This document shows, in pieces, positions 1 to 7,371 of a stretch of 45,022 bases of DNA. The translations under genes were made by a program, and so were the position numbers. The DNA comes from Bacilli bacterium. Its GTDB lineage: Bacteria > Bacillota_I > Bacilli_A > RF39 > UBA660. Position 1 is the first letter of the stretch. Every line of letters begins with the position of its first letter. The stretch lies in assembly GCA_017887425.1 (NCBI GenBank), contig JAGHHZ010000007.1:1-45022 (forward strand), given 5' to 3'. Under the pieces are notes generated by a model, which had not been told where the DNA came from, did no database searches, and saw nothing but the letters and a program-made list of their open reading frames with translations.

Positions 1-2
1 CT

Positions 3-140
3 ACTGGACCTACTGGACCTAGTGGAGCAACTGGTGCTACTGGACCTACTGGACCTAGTGGTGCTACTGGAGCGACCGGACCTACTGGACCAACCGGACC
101 AACTGGGCCTACTGGGCCTACTGGACCTACTGGACCATAG
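3..140 (+). CDS. Collagen-like GXT-repeat protein, C-terminal end (partial)
   Basis: The reading frame is open from the window edge to the TAG at 138-140 and encodes fifteen uninterrupted triplets of the type TGP, SGA and TGA, i.e. collagen-like Gly-X-Y repeats in which Thr precedes most glycines. Such Thr-rich repeats are known from surface and exosporium proteins of Firmicutes (BclA-like). The protein stops directly after the last repeat, so unlike BclA it has no C-terminal globular trimerisation domain. The repeat DNA is clearly richer in G+C than its surroundings. The N-terminus and any anchor lie outside the window, so the cellular location cannot be read. The repeat call is certain; the function is not known. 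Confidence 0.9.
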   Translation, partial: TGPTGPSGATGATGPTGPSGATGATGPTGPTGPTGPTGPTGPTGP

Positions 141-141
141 A

Positions 142-170
142 AAAAAAGCTTTTAAAGCTTTTTTCTTTTT
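142..170 (+). terminator. Intrinsic terminator of the collagen-like gene
   Basis: Perfect 10-bp inverted repeat AAAAAAGCTT / AAGCTTTTTT (142-151 and 155-164) with a 3-nt loop and a following T-rich tail, starting two bases after the stop codon. Confidence 0.8.
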
Positions 171-190
171 ATAATGGCATCAATAAACTT

Positions 191-225
191 GTTAAAAAAT
201 AGGATTCATTTTTATATTGAATCCT
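191..225 (-). terminator. Intrinsic terminator of yqeG-yqeH
   Basis: Inverted repeat AGGATTCA (201-208) / TGAATCCT (218-225), followed on the minus strand by a run of six T (192-200 region). It lies about 50 nt beyond the yqeH stop. Confidence 0.75.
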
Positions 226-274
226 AAAAATATTATAACAAAAATTTCAACAAGAAATTTTTTTATCAAATATA

Positions 275-1198
275 CTAAATTATACTTCTACGTGTAAACA
301 CAGAAACTTTATCCAAAGTATATACATTTAAAGTGCTTTTTTTATTAGTTTTAATAAAACATAAGCCTTTAACAACAATATCATTATGATTAACTTCAAT
401 AACATGTTTTTTCAAATTGGTATTAATTTTTTTATAGTATCTTTCTATTTTTAAATTATTAGATACATAAAAAGTTAAATCGATATCATTTGCTTCAATT
501 AATAAATAATCATCGACAACTATAGTTTGAAAGCCTTTTATTTGATAAGTTATAGGTTTTATTTCCTTTTTGGGAATTATTTTTTTTAATTCCTCACCAC
601 TAACATAATTGGCAATATCTCCTTCGCTTAATAATCCAGGAGTATCGATTAAAGTTAAATCACCCAAATTTATTTCAATTGTATTTAACGTTGTACTAGG
701 AAGTGGACTAGTAGTTATTTCAGTTTTATTATCGGAATAATTATAAATCAATTTATTAATCATAGTAGATTTACCAGCATTAGTAAAACCGACAATATAA
801 ACATTATTAGACTTTTTATATTTATTTATTTTATCTAATAATTCATCAAAATTATAATTTTTATTACTACTAATAATGATTTTATCAATATAATCAATTC
901 CATAATCATAATCAAACAATTTATCAAAAGAAACACTTTTTGGTAACAAATCACGTTTAGTTAAAACTAACAAAATATCATTTTTTAAATATTTTCTAAT
1001 TAAAGACAAATCACCAATATTAAACAAATCAACTACTAAAAGTACTAAGTCATTACTTTTTGAAATATTTTCTAAAATAGGAATAAAATCATTGTTAGTT
1101 TTAGTAATCACTTTATAATCGTTATAATGTTTTATCCGGAAGCATCTTTCACATAAAGTATTTTCACATAAAACTCCACAGCCTTGACATTTATTCAT
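275..1198 (-). CDS. yqeH: Ribosome biogenesis GTPase YqeH
   Basis: Circularly permuted GTPase needed for 30S subunit assembly in Firmicutes. An N-terminal zinc finger (CQGCG and CERC, about residues 4-20) is followed by the permuted order of G motifs: G4 TKRD comes first, then G1 GFTNAGKST, then G3 DTPG. The C-terminal part matches the RNA-binding region of the family. An upstream in-frame ATG at 1225 exists, but the ATG at 1198 is preceded by AAAGGAAA at normal spacing and gives the zinc finger right at the N-terminus, so it is preferred. It overlaps the end of yqeG by 8 nt, and the two are clearly one transcription unit, as in Bacillus. At 307 aa it is shorter than B. subtilis YqeH (about 366). 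Confidence 0.93.
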   Translation of the reverse strand: MNKCQGCGVLCENTLCERCFRIKHYNDYKVITKTNNDFIPILENISKSNDLVLLVVDLFNIGDLSLIRKYLKNDILLVLTKRDLLPKSVSFDKLFDYDYGIDYIDKIIISSNKNYNFDELLDKINKYKKSNNVYIVGFTNAGKSTMINKLIYNYSDNKTEITTSPLPSTTLNTIEINLGDLTLIDTPGLLSEGDIANYVSGEELKKIIPKKEIKPITYQIKGFQTIVVDDYLLIEANDIDLTFYVSNNLKIERYYKKINTNLKKHVIEVNHNDIVVKGLCFIKTNKKSTLNVYTLDKVSVFTRRSII

Positions 1199-1712
1199 AA
1201 TATTTTCCTTTAGTAAATAAATCATTATCCCGTAATTTTTTCAATATTTTTCTTTCAAAATGACGATTTATTCTTGTGGTTAGCCTTTCTTTAGTACCAA
1301 TTGGGTTAACTAATATCGTTGTAATACCGACATTATTACCGCCTTTAATATCAGTTAATAATTGATCGCCAATACAAGCCACGGAAGTAACGTTTAATTT
1401 ATATTCGTCTAATATTTTCATGTATTTTCTTTTGAATGGTTTCATAGCTATAGCACAACAATCAACATCTAATTCATCTTTAAATGGTTTTACTCTTTTT
1501 TTAGGGCTATTAGAAAATATAATTATCTTAAATCCTTTAGTTTTTAAATCATCGAATAATTCTTTAATTTTTTTATTAGGTTTTTTCATTGTAATAGGAA
1601 CAATTGTATTATCCAAATCTATAAGCAAACATCTTATTCCGCGATTATATAAAATATCGTAATTGATTGTATAAATACTTTTTTGATAAATATCTGGTAT
1701 ATATTTTTCCAT
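1191..1712 (-). CDS. yqeG: YqeG family HAD IIIA-type phosphatase
   Basis: HAD-superfamily protein of the YqeG family, typically found directly upstream of yqeH. HAD motif I is LLIDLDNTIVP with the two catalytic Asp residues, motif II is the Ser of FSNS, and motif III/IV is IGDQLLTDIKGG. The natural substrate of the family is not firmly known. An ATG nine bases upstream (1721) is directly fused to the AGGAG ribosome binding site, so the second ATG (1712), at 8-9 nt spacing, is taken as the start. The 173-aa product has the usual family length. Co-transcription with yqeH suggests a role in ribosome assembly or its surveillance, which is inference. Confidence 0.9.
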   Translation of the reverse strand: MEKYIPDIYQKSIYTINYDILYNRGIRCLLIDLDNTIVPITMKKPNKKIKELFDDLKTKGFKIIIFSNSPKKRVKPFKDELDVDCCAIAMKPFKRKYMKILDEYKLNVTSVACIGDQLLTDIKGGNNVGITTILVNPIGTKERLTTRINRHFERKILKKLRDNDLFTKGKYYE

Positions 1713-1824
1713 ATCAAACATCTCCTATTTCATTTAATGTTTATTATATATTTACAAATTATTTTCTATTATTTTACTTTTCAGCAATTTATTTTTTAAA
1801 TATTCTATATGTCTCTTAATAATA

Positions 1825-1833
1825 ATTATACCA
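1825..1833 (-). promoter_or_regulatory. Candidate extended -10 promoter for yqeG-yqeH
   Basis: Minus-strand TGGTATAAT is an extended -10 element about 115 nt upstream of yqeG and just beyond the aspS terminator. No good -35 is seen. Confidence 0.4.
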
Positions 1834-1838
1834 TGTCT

Positions 1839-1872
1839 AAAAAAAATAAAATAGTTAAATTTTATTTTTTTT
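1839..1872 (-). terminator. Intrinsic terminator after aspS
   Basis: Perfect 14-bp inverted repeat made only of A and T (1839-1852 and 1859-1872) with a 6-nt loop. The minus-strand 3' arm ends in eight T, so it provides both stem and T-tract. It begins 7 nt after the aspS stop. Confidence 0.75.
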
Positions 1873-1878
1873 ATTAAA

Positions 1879-3606
1879 TTATCTAATTTTTATATGAGTT
1901 TCTCTTAATTGTAATTCACTAACAGCACTAGGAGACCCCATCATCAAGTCTTGACCAGAGGCACTCATTGGAAAAGCAATCGTTTCTCTAATTGATTTTT
2001 CTTCTTTAAGCAGCATTATCATCCGATCGATTCCTGGGGCCATCCCTGCATGAGGAGGAGCACCATATTGAAAGGCTGTATATAAAGATTTAAATTTTTC
2101 TTTAACTGTATCTTCACTATATCCCGCTAATTCAAAAGCTTTTTTCATTATTTCAATGTCATGGTTACGAACAGCACCACTAGCCATTTCTATCCCGTTA
2201 CAAACAAAATCATATTGATAAGCTACAATATCTTCAATATCTTGGCTATTTAAGGCTGTAATTCCACCTTGAGGCATACTAAATGGGTTATGAGAGAAAT
2301 CATATTTATCCAATTCTTCATTCCATTCATACATTGGGAAATCTTTAACAATACAAAATTCATATTTACTTTCATCAATTAAATCTAATTTTCTTCCCAA
2401 TTCATCTCTAATTAATCCGGCCAATTTACTAGCATTTTTTCTATCAGCGATAAAAAATATAACACTATTTGGTTTTAAATCAGCTAATTTTATCAATTCT
2501 TCTCTTTCAAAATCAGTTAAGAATTTATCGATAGGTCCTGCAAAACTCATATCTTCTAATATTTTAAAATAACCGATTCCTGGCATACCAATTGTTTTCG
2601 CATAATCAACTAATTCGTTAAACCAAGAGTTTGATTTACTAGCAATATCTAAAATTTTAATTGCTTTAACTGGAACACTACGAAACGGTTTGAAATCAGT
2701 ATCGACAAAAACACTACTTACATCGATAATTTCTAATGGGTTTCTTAAATCCGGTTTATCGGTACCATATTTGTCAATTGCTTCTTTATAAGTTAATCTT
2801 CTAAATGGTTTAGATATTTCTTTAGTACCAAACTTTTTAAAAACCTCATAAAATATTTCCTCACCAATTTTTAAAACATCTTCTTCCGTAACAAAACTCA
2901 TCTCAAAATCTAATTGATAAAATTCACCATATACTCGATCACTTCTTGCATCCTCATCTCTAAAACAAGGCGCAATTTGAAAATATTTATCAAATCCAGA
3001 ACACATTAATAATTGTTTAAATATTTGGGGAGCTTGAGGTAAAGCATAAAATTTGCCTTTAAACTTTCTCGAAGGGACGATAAAATCTCGAGCTCCTTCT
3101 GGCGATGAAGCAGTTAAAATAGGTGTTTGAATTTCTAAAAATCCTAGTTTTTCCATTTTTTCTCTTAAAAACTTAATAACTTGTGATCTAAATACAACAT
3201 TATCATGTACTTTAGGGTTTCTTAAATCTAAATAACGATATTTTAATCTAACTTCCTCCGAAACTTCTTTAGAAGTAATTATTTCAAATGGCAAAACATT
3301 TTTTGACTTACCTAAAATAGTTAAAGAACTAATTAATATTTCAACTGTTCCGGTAGCTATTTTTAGGTTGTAATCATCTTCATCTCTTTTTCTAACCATT
3401 CCTTCTATTGTTACTGTACTTTCTTTAGTTAATCCATCAAAAATACTATCGTCGTTGCTTACGACTTGAACTGTTCCTTTTTCATCTCTGATATCGACAA
3501 ATATAACCCCACCATGGTCTCGGATATTTTCTACCCAACCAGCAATTTTAACTTTTTTACCAATATCTTGTTCACTTATTAATCCACAATAAATATCTCG
3601 ATACAT
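1879..3606 (-). CDS. aspS: Aspartate--tRNA ligase, bacterial type
   Basis: Class IIb aminoacyl-tRNA synthetase that charges tRNA(Asp), and in organisms with GatCAB often also tRNA(Asn). The N-terminal OB-fold anticodon-binding domain (GWVENIRDHGG) is followed by the class II core with motif 2 (FRDEDARSDR), the bacterial GAD insertion domain, and motif 3 (GIDRMIMLL) near the C-terminus. About 575 aa, normal for bacterial AspRS. The GTG at 3615 lies inside the ribosome binding site GAGGTG, so ATG 3606 is the start. It sits 5 nt downstream of gatB in a T-box-controlled operon. This context suggests a non-discriminating enzyme that makes Asp-tRNA(Asn) for the amidotransferase; discrimination cannot be decided by eye. 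Confidence 0.96.
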   Translation of the reverse strand: MYRDIYCGLISEQDIGKKVKIAGWVENIRDHGGVIFVDIRDEKGTVQVVSNDDSIFDGLTKESTVTIEGMVRKRDEDDYNLKIATGTVEILISSLTILGKSKNVLPFEIITSKEVSEEVRLKYRYLDLRNPKVHDNVVFRSQVIKFLREKMEKLGFLEIQTPILTASSPEGARDFIVPSRKFKGKFYALPQAPQIFKQLLMCSGFDKYFQIAPCFRDEDARSDRVYGEFYQLDFEMSFVTEEDVLKIGEEIFYEVFKKFGTKEISKPFRRLTYKEAIDKYGTDKPDLRNPLEIIDVSSVFVDTDFKPFRSVPVKAIKILDIASKSNSWFNELVDYAKTIGMPGIGYFKILEDMSFAGPIDKFLTDFEREELIKLADLKPNSVIFFIADRKNASKLAGLIRDELGRKLDLIDESKYEFCIVKDFPMYEWNEELDKYDFSHNPFSMPQGGITALNSQDIEDIVAYQYDFVCNGIEMASGAVRNHDIEIMKKAFELAGYSEDTVKEKFKSLYTAFQYGAPPHAGMAPGIDRMIMLLKEEKSIRETIAFPMSASGQDLMMGSPSAVSELQLRETHIKIR

Positions 3607-3611
3607 TGTAA

Positions 3612-5030
3612 TCACCTCTTTTTTATTTCTTCTTTGATTATTTCTAACGTTTTAACTGGACTTGCTTGTCCTTTAGTTTTTTTCATAACTTGACCAACAA
3701 AATAGTTAGTCACATATTCTTTTCCTTCTTTAAATTGTAAAACAATATCTTCATGTTCATCTAAAGCTTCATTTACTAATTTAACTAAAACACTTTCATC
3801 GTCAATTTGTCTTAAATGTTCTTTTTCAATAATTTCGATTGGATCAACTTTTTCATCCATTGCCCGGTATAATACTTTTTTCGCATTACCTACCGATATT
3901 TTATTATCTAAAGTTAATTTTATAACTTCACTTAACATTTTAGAAGTTATAAATAAACCCTCTAAATCTGTATTTAATTTATTTAAAGAACCTAAAATAA
4001 CCGTTGTAACCCAACTACAAGCTTCTTTTGGTTTTATATCATAACTAATCAATTCTTCAAAATAATCAGCTATATCTTTATCTTTAACTAAGACATTAGA
4101 ATCGTATTCTGAAAGTTCATATTCATTTGTATATTGATGATATCTTTCATATTGTAATCTAGGGATTTCTTTTCTTATATCATCTAAAAATTCTTTAGTT
4201 AATTTAACTGGTGGCATATTAGGTTCAATAAAATATTTATAATCAACCGCATCAACTTTTTCACGCATCGAATAAGTTTTCATAGTTTCTTCATCGAATC
4301 TTCTTGTTTCTTGAATAACTTTTTCTCCTTTATCTAACACTTCATTTTGTCTTTTTATTTCATACTCAATAGCCGCTTTAACACTCGAAAATGAGTTGAT
4401 ATTTTTCATTTCTACTTTAGTTCCTAATTTATCACTATCAGTTAAAGAAATGTTAACATCACAGCGCATTTGACCTTTTTTCGAATCTGCTTCTGATACC
4501 TCACAATAAATAAAGACATCTCTTAAAGTTTCCAAAAACTTAACAGCTTCTAAAGCATTAGATATGCAAGGCTCGGTTACAATTTCAATTAAAGGAATTC
4601 CCGATCTGTTATAATCGATTAATGAATAAGCTGGATAATGATCTAAAGAAGCCGTATCTTCTTCTAGATGTAATTGATGAATTAAAATATCTTTTTCATA
4701 ATCTGGCATAACGATTTTTAAATAGCCATTTTTACCCATCGGTTTAGTAACTTGCGTTATTTGATAACCTTTTGGCAAATCTGGATAATAATAGTTTTTA
4801 CGGTCGAATAATACTTCATCTGGGTTAGTACAGTTTAAAGCCATTGCCGTTTTTAAAGCTTTTTTAACCGCTTCCATATTGACTACTGGTAAAATACCTG
4901 GCAAACCTAAATCGACTGGTGTTACATGAATATTTGGAATACTAGTATATTCGTTTTTGGATGCTGAAAAGTTCTTAGTAACCGTTTTTAATTCACAATG
5001 AACTTCTAAACCAATAACAACTTTGCGCAT
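3612..5030 (-). CDS. gatB: Asp-tRNA(Asn)/Glu-tRNA(Gln) amidotransferase subunit B
   Basis: tRNA-binding and kinase subunit of GatCAB, which activates the side chain of Asp-tRNA(Asn) or Glu-tRNA(Gln) and amidates it with ammonia from GatA. The N-terminus GLEVHCEL and the motif ADSKKGQMRCDVNIS are characteristic, and the C-terminal YqeY-like tail ends with GQVMKKTKGQASP. About 472 aa, full length. A GTG at 5039 overlaps the ribosome binding site TAGGTG; the ATG at 5030 is chosen because it begins one base after the gatA stop at good spacing. Third gene of gatC-gatA-gatB-aspS. Confidence 0.97.
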   Translation of the reverse strand: MRKVVIGLEVHCELKTVTKNFSASKNEYTSIPNIHVTPVDLGLPGILPVVNMEAVKKALKTAMALNCTNPDEVLFDRKNYYYPDLPKGYQITQVTKPMGKNGYLKIVMPDYEKDILIHQLHLEEDTASLDHYPAYSLIDYNRSGIPLIEIVTEPCISNALEAVKFLETLRDVFIYCEVSEADSKKGQMRCDVNISLTDSDKLGTKVEMKNINSFSSVKAAIEYEIKRQNEVLDKGEKVIQETRRFDEETMKTYSMREKVDAVDYKYFIEPNMPPVKLTKEFLDDIRKEIPRLQYERYHQYTNEYELSEYDSNVLVKDKDIADYFEELISYDIKPKEACSWVTTVILGSLNKLNTDLEGLFITSKMLSEVIKLTLDNKISVGNAKKVLYRAMDEKVDPIEIIEKEHLRQIDDESVLVKLVNEALDEHEDIVLQFKEGKEYVTNYFVGQVMKKTKGQASPVKTLEIIKEEIKKR

Positions 5031-5031
5031 T

Positions 5032-6453
5032 TTATTCACCTACCTTTTCAAAATCTAAAACTTCTTCTATTTTATAAGCTAAGTTTAAAACTAAGCCATC
5101 TTCTTTTGCTCTTCCTGTAATATTGATACTAATTGGCATTTTATTAACAATACCACTAGGAATACTAATACTAGGAAAACCTCCAAAGTTTCCAATGACT
5201 AAATGGTTTTCTAAAATTAAATATTTATCAGACAATTTATCGCTAGAATCTTCAAATAATGGAGCTATACTACCACTAGATGGCATAATTAATCCGTCAT
5301 ATTTTTCAAATAGTTCTTCCATTTTTGAAACGACTAATCTTCTTACTCTTTGAGCATTTTTAAATAATTTTTCTTGGTTTTCTTTTTGTAAAATATAACT
5401 ACCTAAAATAAATCTTCTTTTGATAAGTTCGGAAAAGCCTTTTGTTCTTGCATCAAACATAATTTCTTCAACTGAAGTACCTTCTCCTCTTGGGCCAAAC
5501 TGAATACCAGTTAAGTTAGAGTTATTGCTTGTTGCTTCCGCACATGAAATTGTCATATAAGTAGGATATAAAGCTAATAACAATTCTTTAGGAAATTCTA
5601 CTTCTTCTACTTCGATTCCAAGACTTTTTACCTTTTCAATAGTCTCTTTAAATTTAGTTAAAATTTCTACTAATTCGTCATCATCTTCATAATTTTTAGG
5701 GTCACAAATATCTTTAAAATAAAATAATTTTTTTCCTTTAACTGAATTATTTAACATATCAAAATAACATTCATCATCATCTTTTAAAGAAGTCATATCA
5801 TGAGGATCGTATCCTTTAATAATATCAGTAACGATTGCCGCATCAGCGACATACTTAGTAAAACAACCAACATGATCTAAACTAGAAGCAAAAGCAAATA
5901 AACCATATCTAGAAATGCGTCCATAAGTTGGCTTAAAACCAACTATTCCCCCATAAGCAGCCGGTTTTCTAATTGAATCACCAGTATCAGAGCCAATACT
6001 AAAAGGAACTAGATTCATTGCAACACTTGCTGCACTTCCTGCTGAAGATCCACCAATTAGCCTTTTTTTATTCCAAGGGTTTCTTACGACGCCATTATTA
6101 CCAGTTGTACCAGTACCTCCCATAGCTAACTCATCCATCGAAGTTTTACCGACTAAAACAGCACCAGCTTCTTTTAATTTTTTATAAACAGTTGCATCGT
6201 AAACTGGAATATAGTCTTTTAAAATATTCGAACAAGCAGTAGTTAAAATACCACGAGTTGAAATGTTATCTTTTAAAGCGTAGGGAATATTATCGATTAA
6301 AGTTTTACCACCTCGATGCATATATTTATCTAAAATAGTCACAAATGCATTTATTTCTTTATCGTTTTTTGCAATCGCTTGTTTAAATAATTCTTCACCA
6401 GTTGTTTTATTTTCATCTAATAATTTTCTTAATCTTAGTATTTCTGATTTCAT
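5032..6453 (-). CDS. gatA: Asp-tRNA(Asn)/Glu-tRNA(Gln) amidotransferase subunit A
   Basis: Amidase-signature glutaminase subunit that releases ammonia from Gln for GatB. The Ser-cisSer-Lys triad is visible: Lys in YALKDN, the Gly/Ser-rich stretch GGSSAGSAASVA, and the nucleophile region GSDTGDSIRKP, where the usual GGSIR reads GDSIR. Full length at 473 aa. The start codon overlaps the gatC stop by one base (TAATG), typical of translational coupling. The one unusual residue pattern (GDSIR) lies in a conserved loop and should not by itself be read as inactivation. Confidence 0.96.
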   Translation of the reverse strand: MKSEILRLRKLLDENKTTGEELFKQAIAKNDKEINAFVTILDKYMHRGGKTLIDNIPYALKDNISTRGILTTACSNILKDYIPVYDATVYKKLKEAGAVLVGKTSMDELAMGGTGTTGNNGVVRNPWNKKRLIGGSSAGSAASVAMNLVPFSIGSDTGDSIRKPAAYGGIVGFKPTYGRISRYGLFAFASSLDHVGCFTKYVADAAIVTDIIKGYDPHDMTSLKDDDECYFDMLNNSVKGKKLFYFKDICDPKNYEDDDELVEILTKFKETIEKVKSLGIEVEEVEFPKELLLALYPTYMTISCAEATSNNSNLTGIQFGPRGEGTSVEEIMFDARTKGFSELIKRRFILGSYILQKENQEKLFKNAQRVRRLVVSKMEELFEKYDGLIMPSSGSIAPLFEDSSDKLSDKYLILENHLVIGNFGGFPSISIPSGIVNKMPISINITGRAKEDGLVLNLAYKIEEVLDFEKVGE

Positions 6454-6746
6454 TATTCCACCACCTTTGGTACTTTAACTTGATCTTTCGCTACTTGTTT
6501 AGCATTTTCTAAAACTTCAGATACTGTCAAAACATCGTTATCATTATTTATATCTTCTCTTAAACTAGTATCTTTAACAAAAGGAAAAGTCATTGGTTCA
6601 ACTTTATCAATATCTTTAATTTTACTAATTAAATCCATTTGTTTTAAAATAACATCGAATTCTTCTTGTAGTGTTTGATATTCACTATCATCCATATCAA
6701 ACATCAACTTATTAGCATATTGCTTTAATTTTTCTTTTTCAATCAT
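6453..6746 (-). CDS. gatC: Asp-tRNA(Asn)/Glu-tRNA(Gln) amidotransferase subunit C
   Basis: Small bridging subunit that wraps around GatA and GatB. The sequence has the family pattern of two N-terminal helices followed by VEPMTFPF and the RED-like segment LREDI. The in-frame ATG at 6785 would place the first 13 codons in the leader RNA next to its terminator. ATG 6746 is preceded by AAAGGGTGA and yields the normal 97-aa protein. First gene of the operon, 20 nt downstream of the T-box terminator. Confidence 0.93.
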   Translation of the reverse strand: MIEKEKLKQYANKLMFDMDDSEYQTLQEEFDVILKQMDLISKIKDIDKVEPMTFPFVKDTSLREDINNDNDVLTVSEVLENAKQVAKDQVKVPKVVE

Positions 6747-6764
6747 TTTAAATTCACCCTTTCG

Positions 6765-6807
6765 TAAAATAAAAACAGCACTCATCCCACAATTGGGACG
6801 AATGCTG
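6765..6807 (-). terminator. Regulated terminator of the T-box leader
   Basis: Long inverted repeat of 14 positions (6776-6789 and 6794-6807, CAGCATTCGTCCCA against TGGGATGAGTGCTG, with a few wobble or mismatch positions) followed on the minus strand by TTTTTATTTT. Its 5' arm directly follows the conserved T-box sequence, so antiterminator and terminator are mutually exclusive. Confidence 0.85.
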
Positions 6808-7047
6808 TAAGATCCGCGGTACCACCCATTTTATCATATATTTAAAATCTAAACAGATTATATGATCACTTTCTCATTTCTAACAAAATGTGTAATAAGA
6901 TAACGGATTACTTCCGAGTTACACTACTAAATATTGTTCGCATAACTAACTCGTGAGTGTTATTCATAATAACTAATTATGTTAGCTTCCACCATACCTA
7001 ACTCGCTTGATAAATCATTATTATTACTTCTCTCAGTCAAAGTCGAT
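6765..7047 (-). promoter_or_regulatory. T-box riboswitch leader, probable tRNA(Asn) sensor
   Basis: The invariant T-box TGGGTGGTACCGCG is at 6828-6815. Stem I shows the loop-E pair AGTA and GAA flanked by the complementary stems ATAATAA / TTATTAT, with a lower helix TGAG / CTCA. The 3' side of the specifier loop reads GAA-T-AAC-A, so the specifier codon followed by the usual purine is AAC (6961-6959), an Asn codon. The leader therefore should read uncharged tRNA(Asn) and switch on gatCAB-aspS. T-box identity is certain; the Asn assignment comes from the position in the loop. A two-tRNA (Asn/Glu) T-box has been reported for clostridial gatCAB, and a GAA triplet is also present here, but it belongs to the loop-E motif. 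Confidence 0.93.
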
Positions 7048-7053
7048 AGAAGA

Positions 7054-7082
7054 ATAATATCATATTTTTTTATTATTGTCAA
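7054..7082 (-). promoter_or_regulatory. Promoter of the T-box/gatCAB-aspS operon
   Basis: Consensus -35 TTGACA (7082-7077), 17-bp spacer, -10 TATTAT (7059-7054). Transcription would start near 7047, at the 5' end of T-box Stem I. Confidence 0.85.
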
Positions 7083-7090
7083 ATTTAGAT

Positions 7091-7119
7091 TTGACAAATC
7101 TAATTTATTGTAGTAATAT
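7091..7119 (+). promoter_or_regulatory. Promoter of the lysine-riboswitch operon
   Basis: Consensus -35 TTGACA (7091-7096), 17-bp spacer, -10 TAATAT (7114-7119). The -35 box stands back to back with that of the T-box operon, 8 bp apart. Confidence 0.85.
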
Positions 7120-7127
7120 TATACTCA

Positions 7128-7296
7128 CTTGAAAGAGGTCGCAGTTTTTATTAGTAAGTATCAGTTAATCAGATTATCGCTGATACATGAAAGGAAAAAC
7201 TGCCGAAATGTAGAAAAAATATCTGAGTTTTTCTATGTTGGGGTACTATAGAATATATAGTAAACTGTCACAATACAATGTGAAGCGCTTATCAAG
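7128..7296 (+). promoter_or_regulatory. Lysine riboswitch (L box) aptamer
   Basis: All core L-box elements occur in order: AGAGGTCGC, AGTA, ATGAAAGG, GCCGAA, GTTGGGG, ACTGTCAC and GTGAAGCGCTTATC. P1 closes with CTTGA (7128-7132) / TCAAG (7292-7296). The internal stems pair well, e.g. GTATCAG/CTGATAC and TACTAT/ATAGTA. It is followed by a terminator, so lysine binding should switch the downstream operon off. Confidence 0.94.
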
Positions 7297-7311
7297 AAAT
7301 TAATGGTATTA

Positions 7312-7350
7312 AACCATGATTTTGCGCTCGCATTATCATGGTTTTTTATT
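7312..7350 (+). terminator. Expression-platform terminator of the lysine riboswitch
   Basis: AACCATGAT (7312-7320) pairs perfectly with ATCATGGTT (7335-7343), followed by TTTTATT. The segment AAAT..ATGG just upstream (about 7297-7307) can pair with CCAT..ATTTT of the 5' arm and loop, a plausible antiterminator. Confidence 0.85.
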
Positions 7351-7371
7351 ATCAAAAAGGAAGTGTTTAAT

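Noticed and set aside
3-140. The regular repeats at the window start as a CRISPR or tandem non-coding repeat.
   Set aside because: Period is 9 nt, in frame, encoding Gly-X-Y triplets up to a stop codon and a terminator.
6747-6785. Upstream start of gatC at 6785 (13 extra residues).
   Set aside because: It would begin inside the T-box terminator T-tract and has no ribosome binding site; ATG 6746 has AAAGGGTGA and gives the normal length.
7303-7371. Start of the riboswitch-controlled gene at 7303.
   Set aside because: This segment is the riboswitch terminator hairpin; the start at 7372 has a good ribosome binding site.
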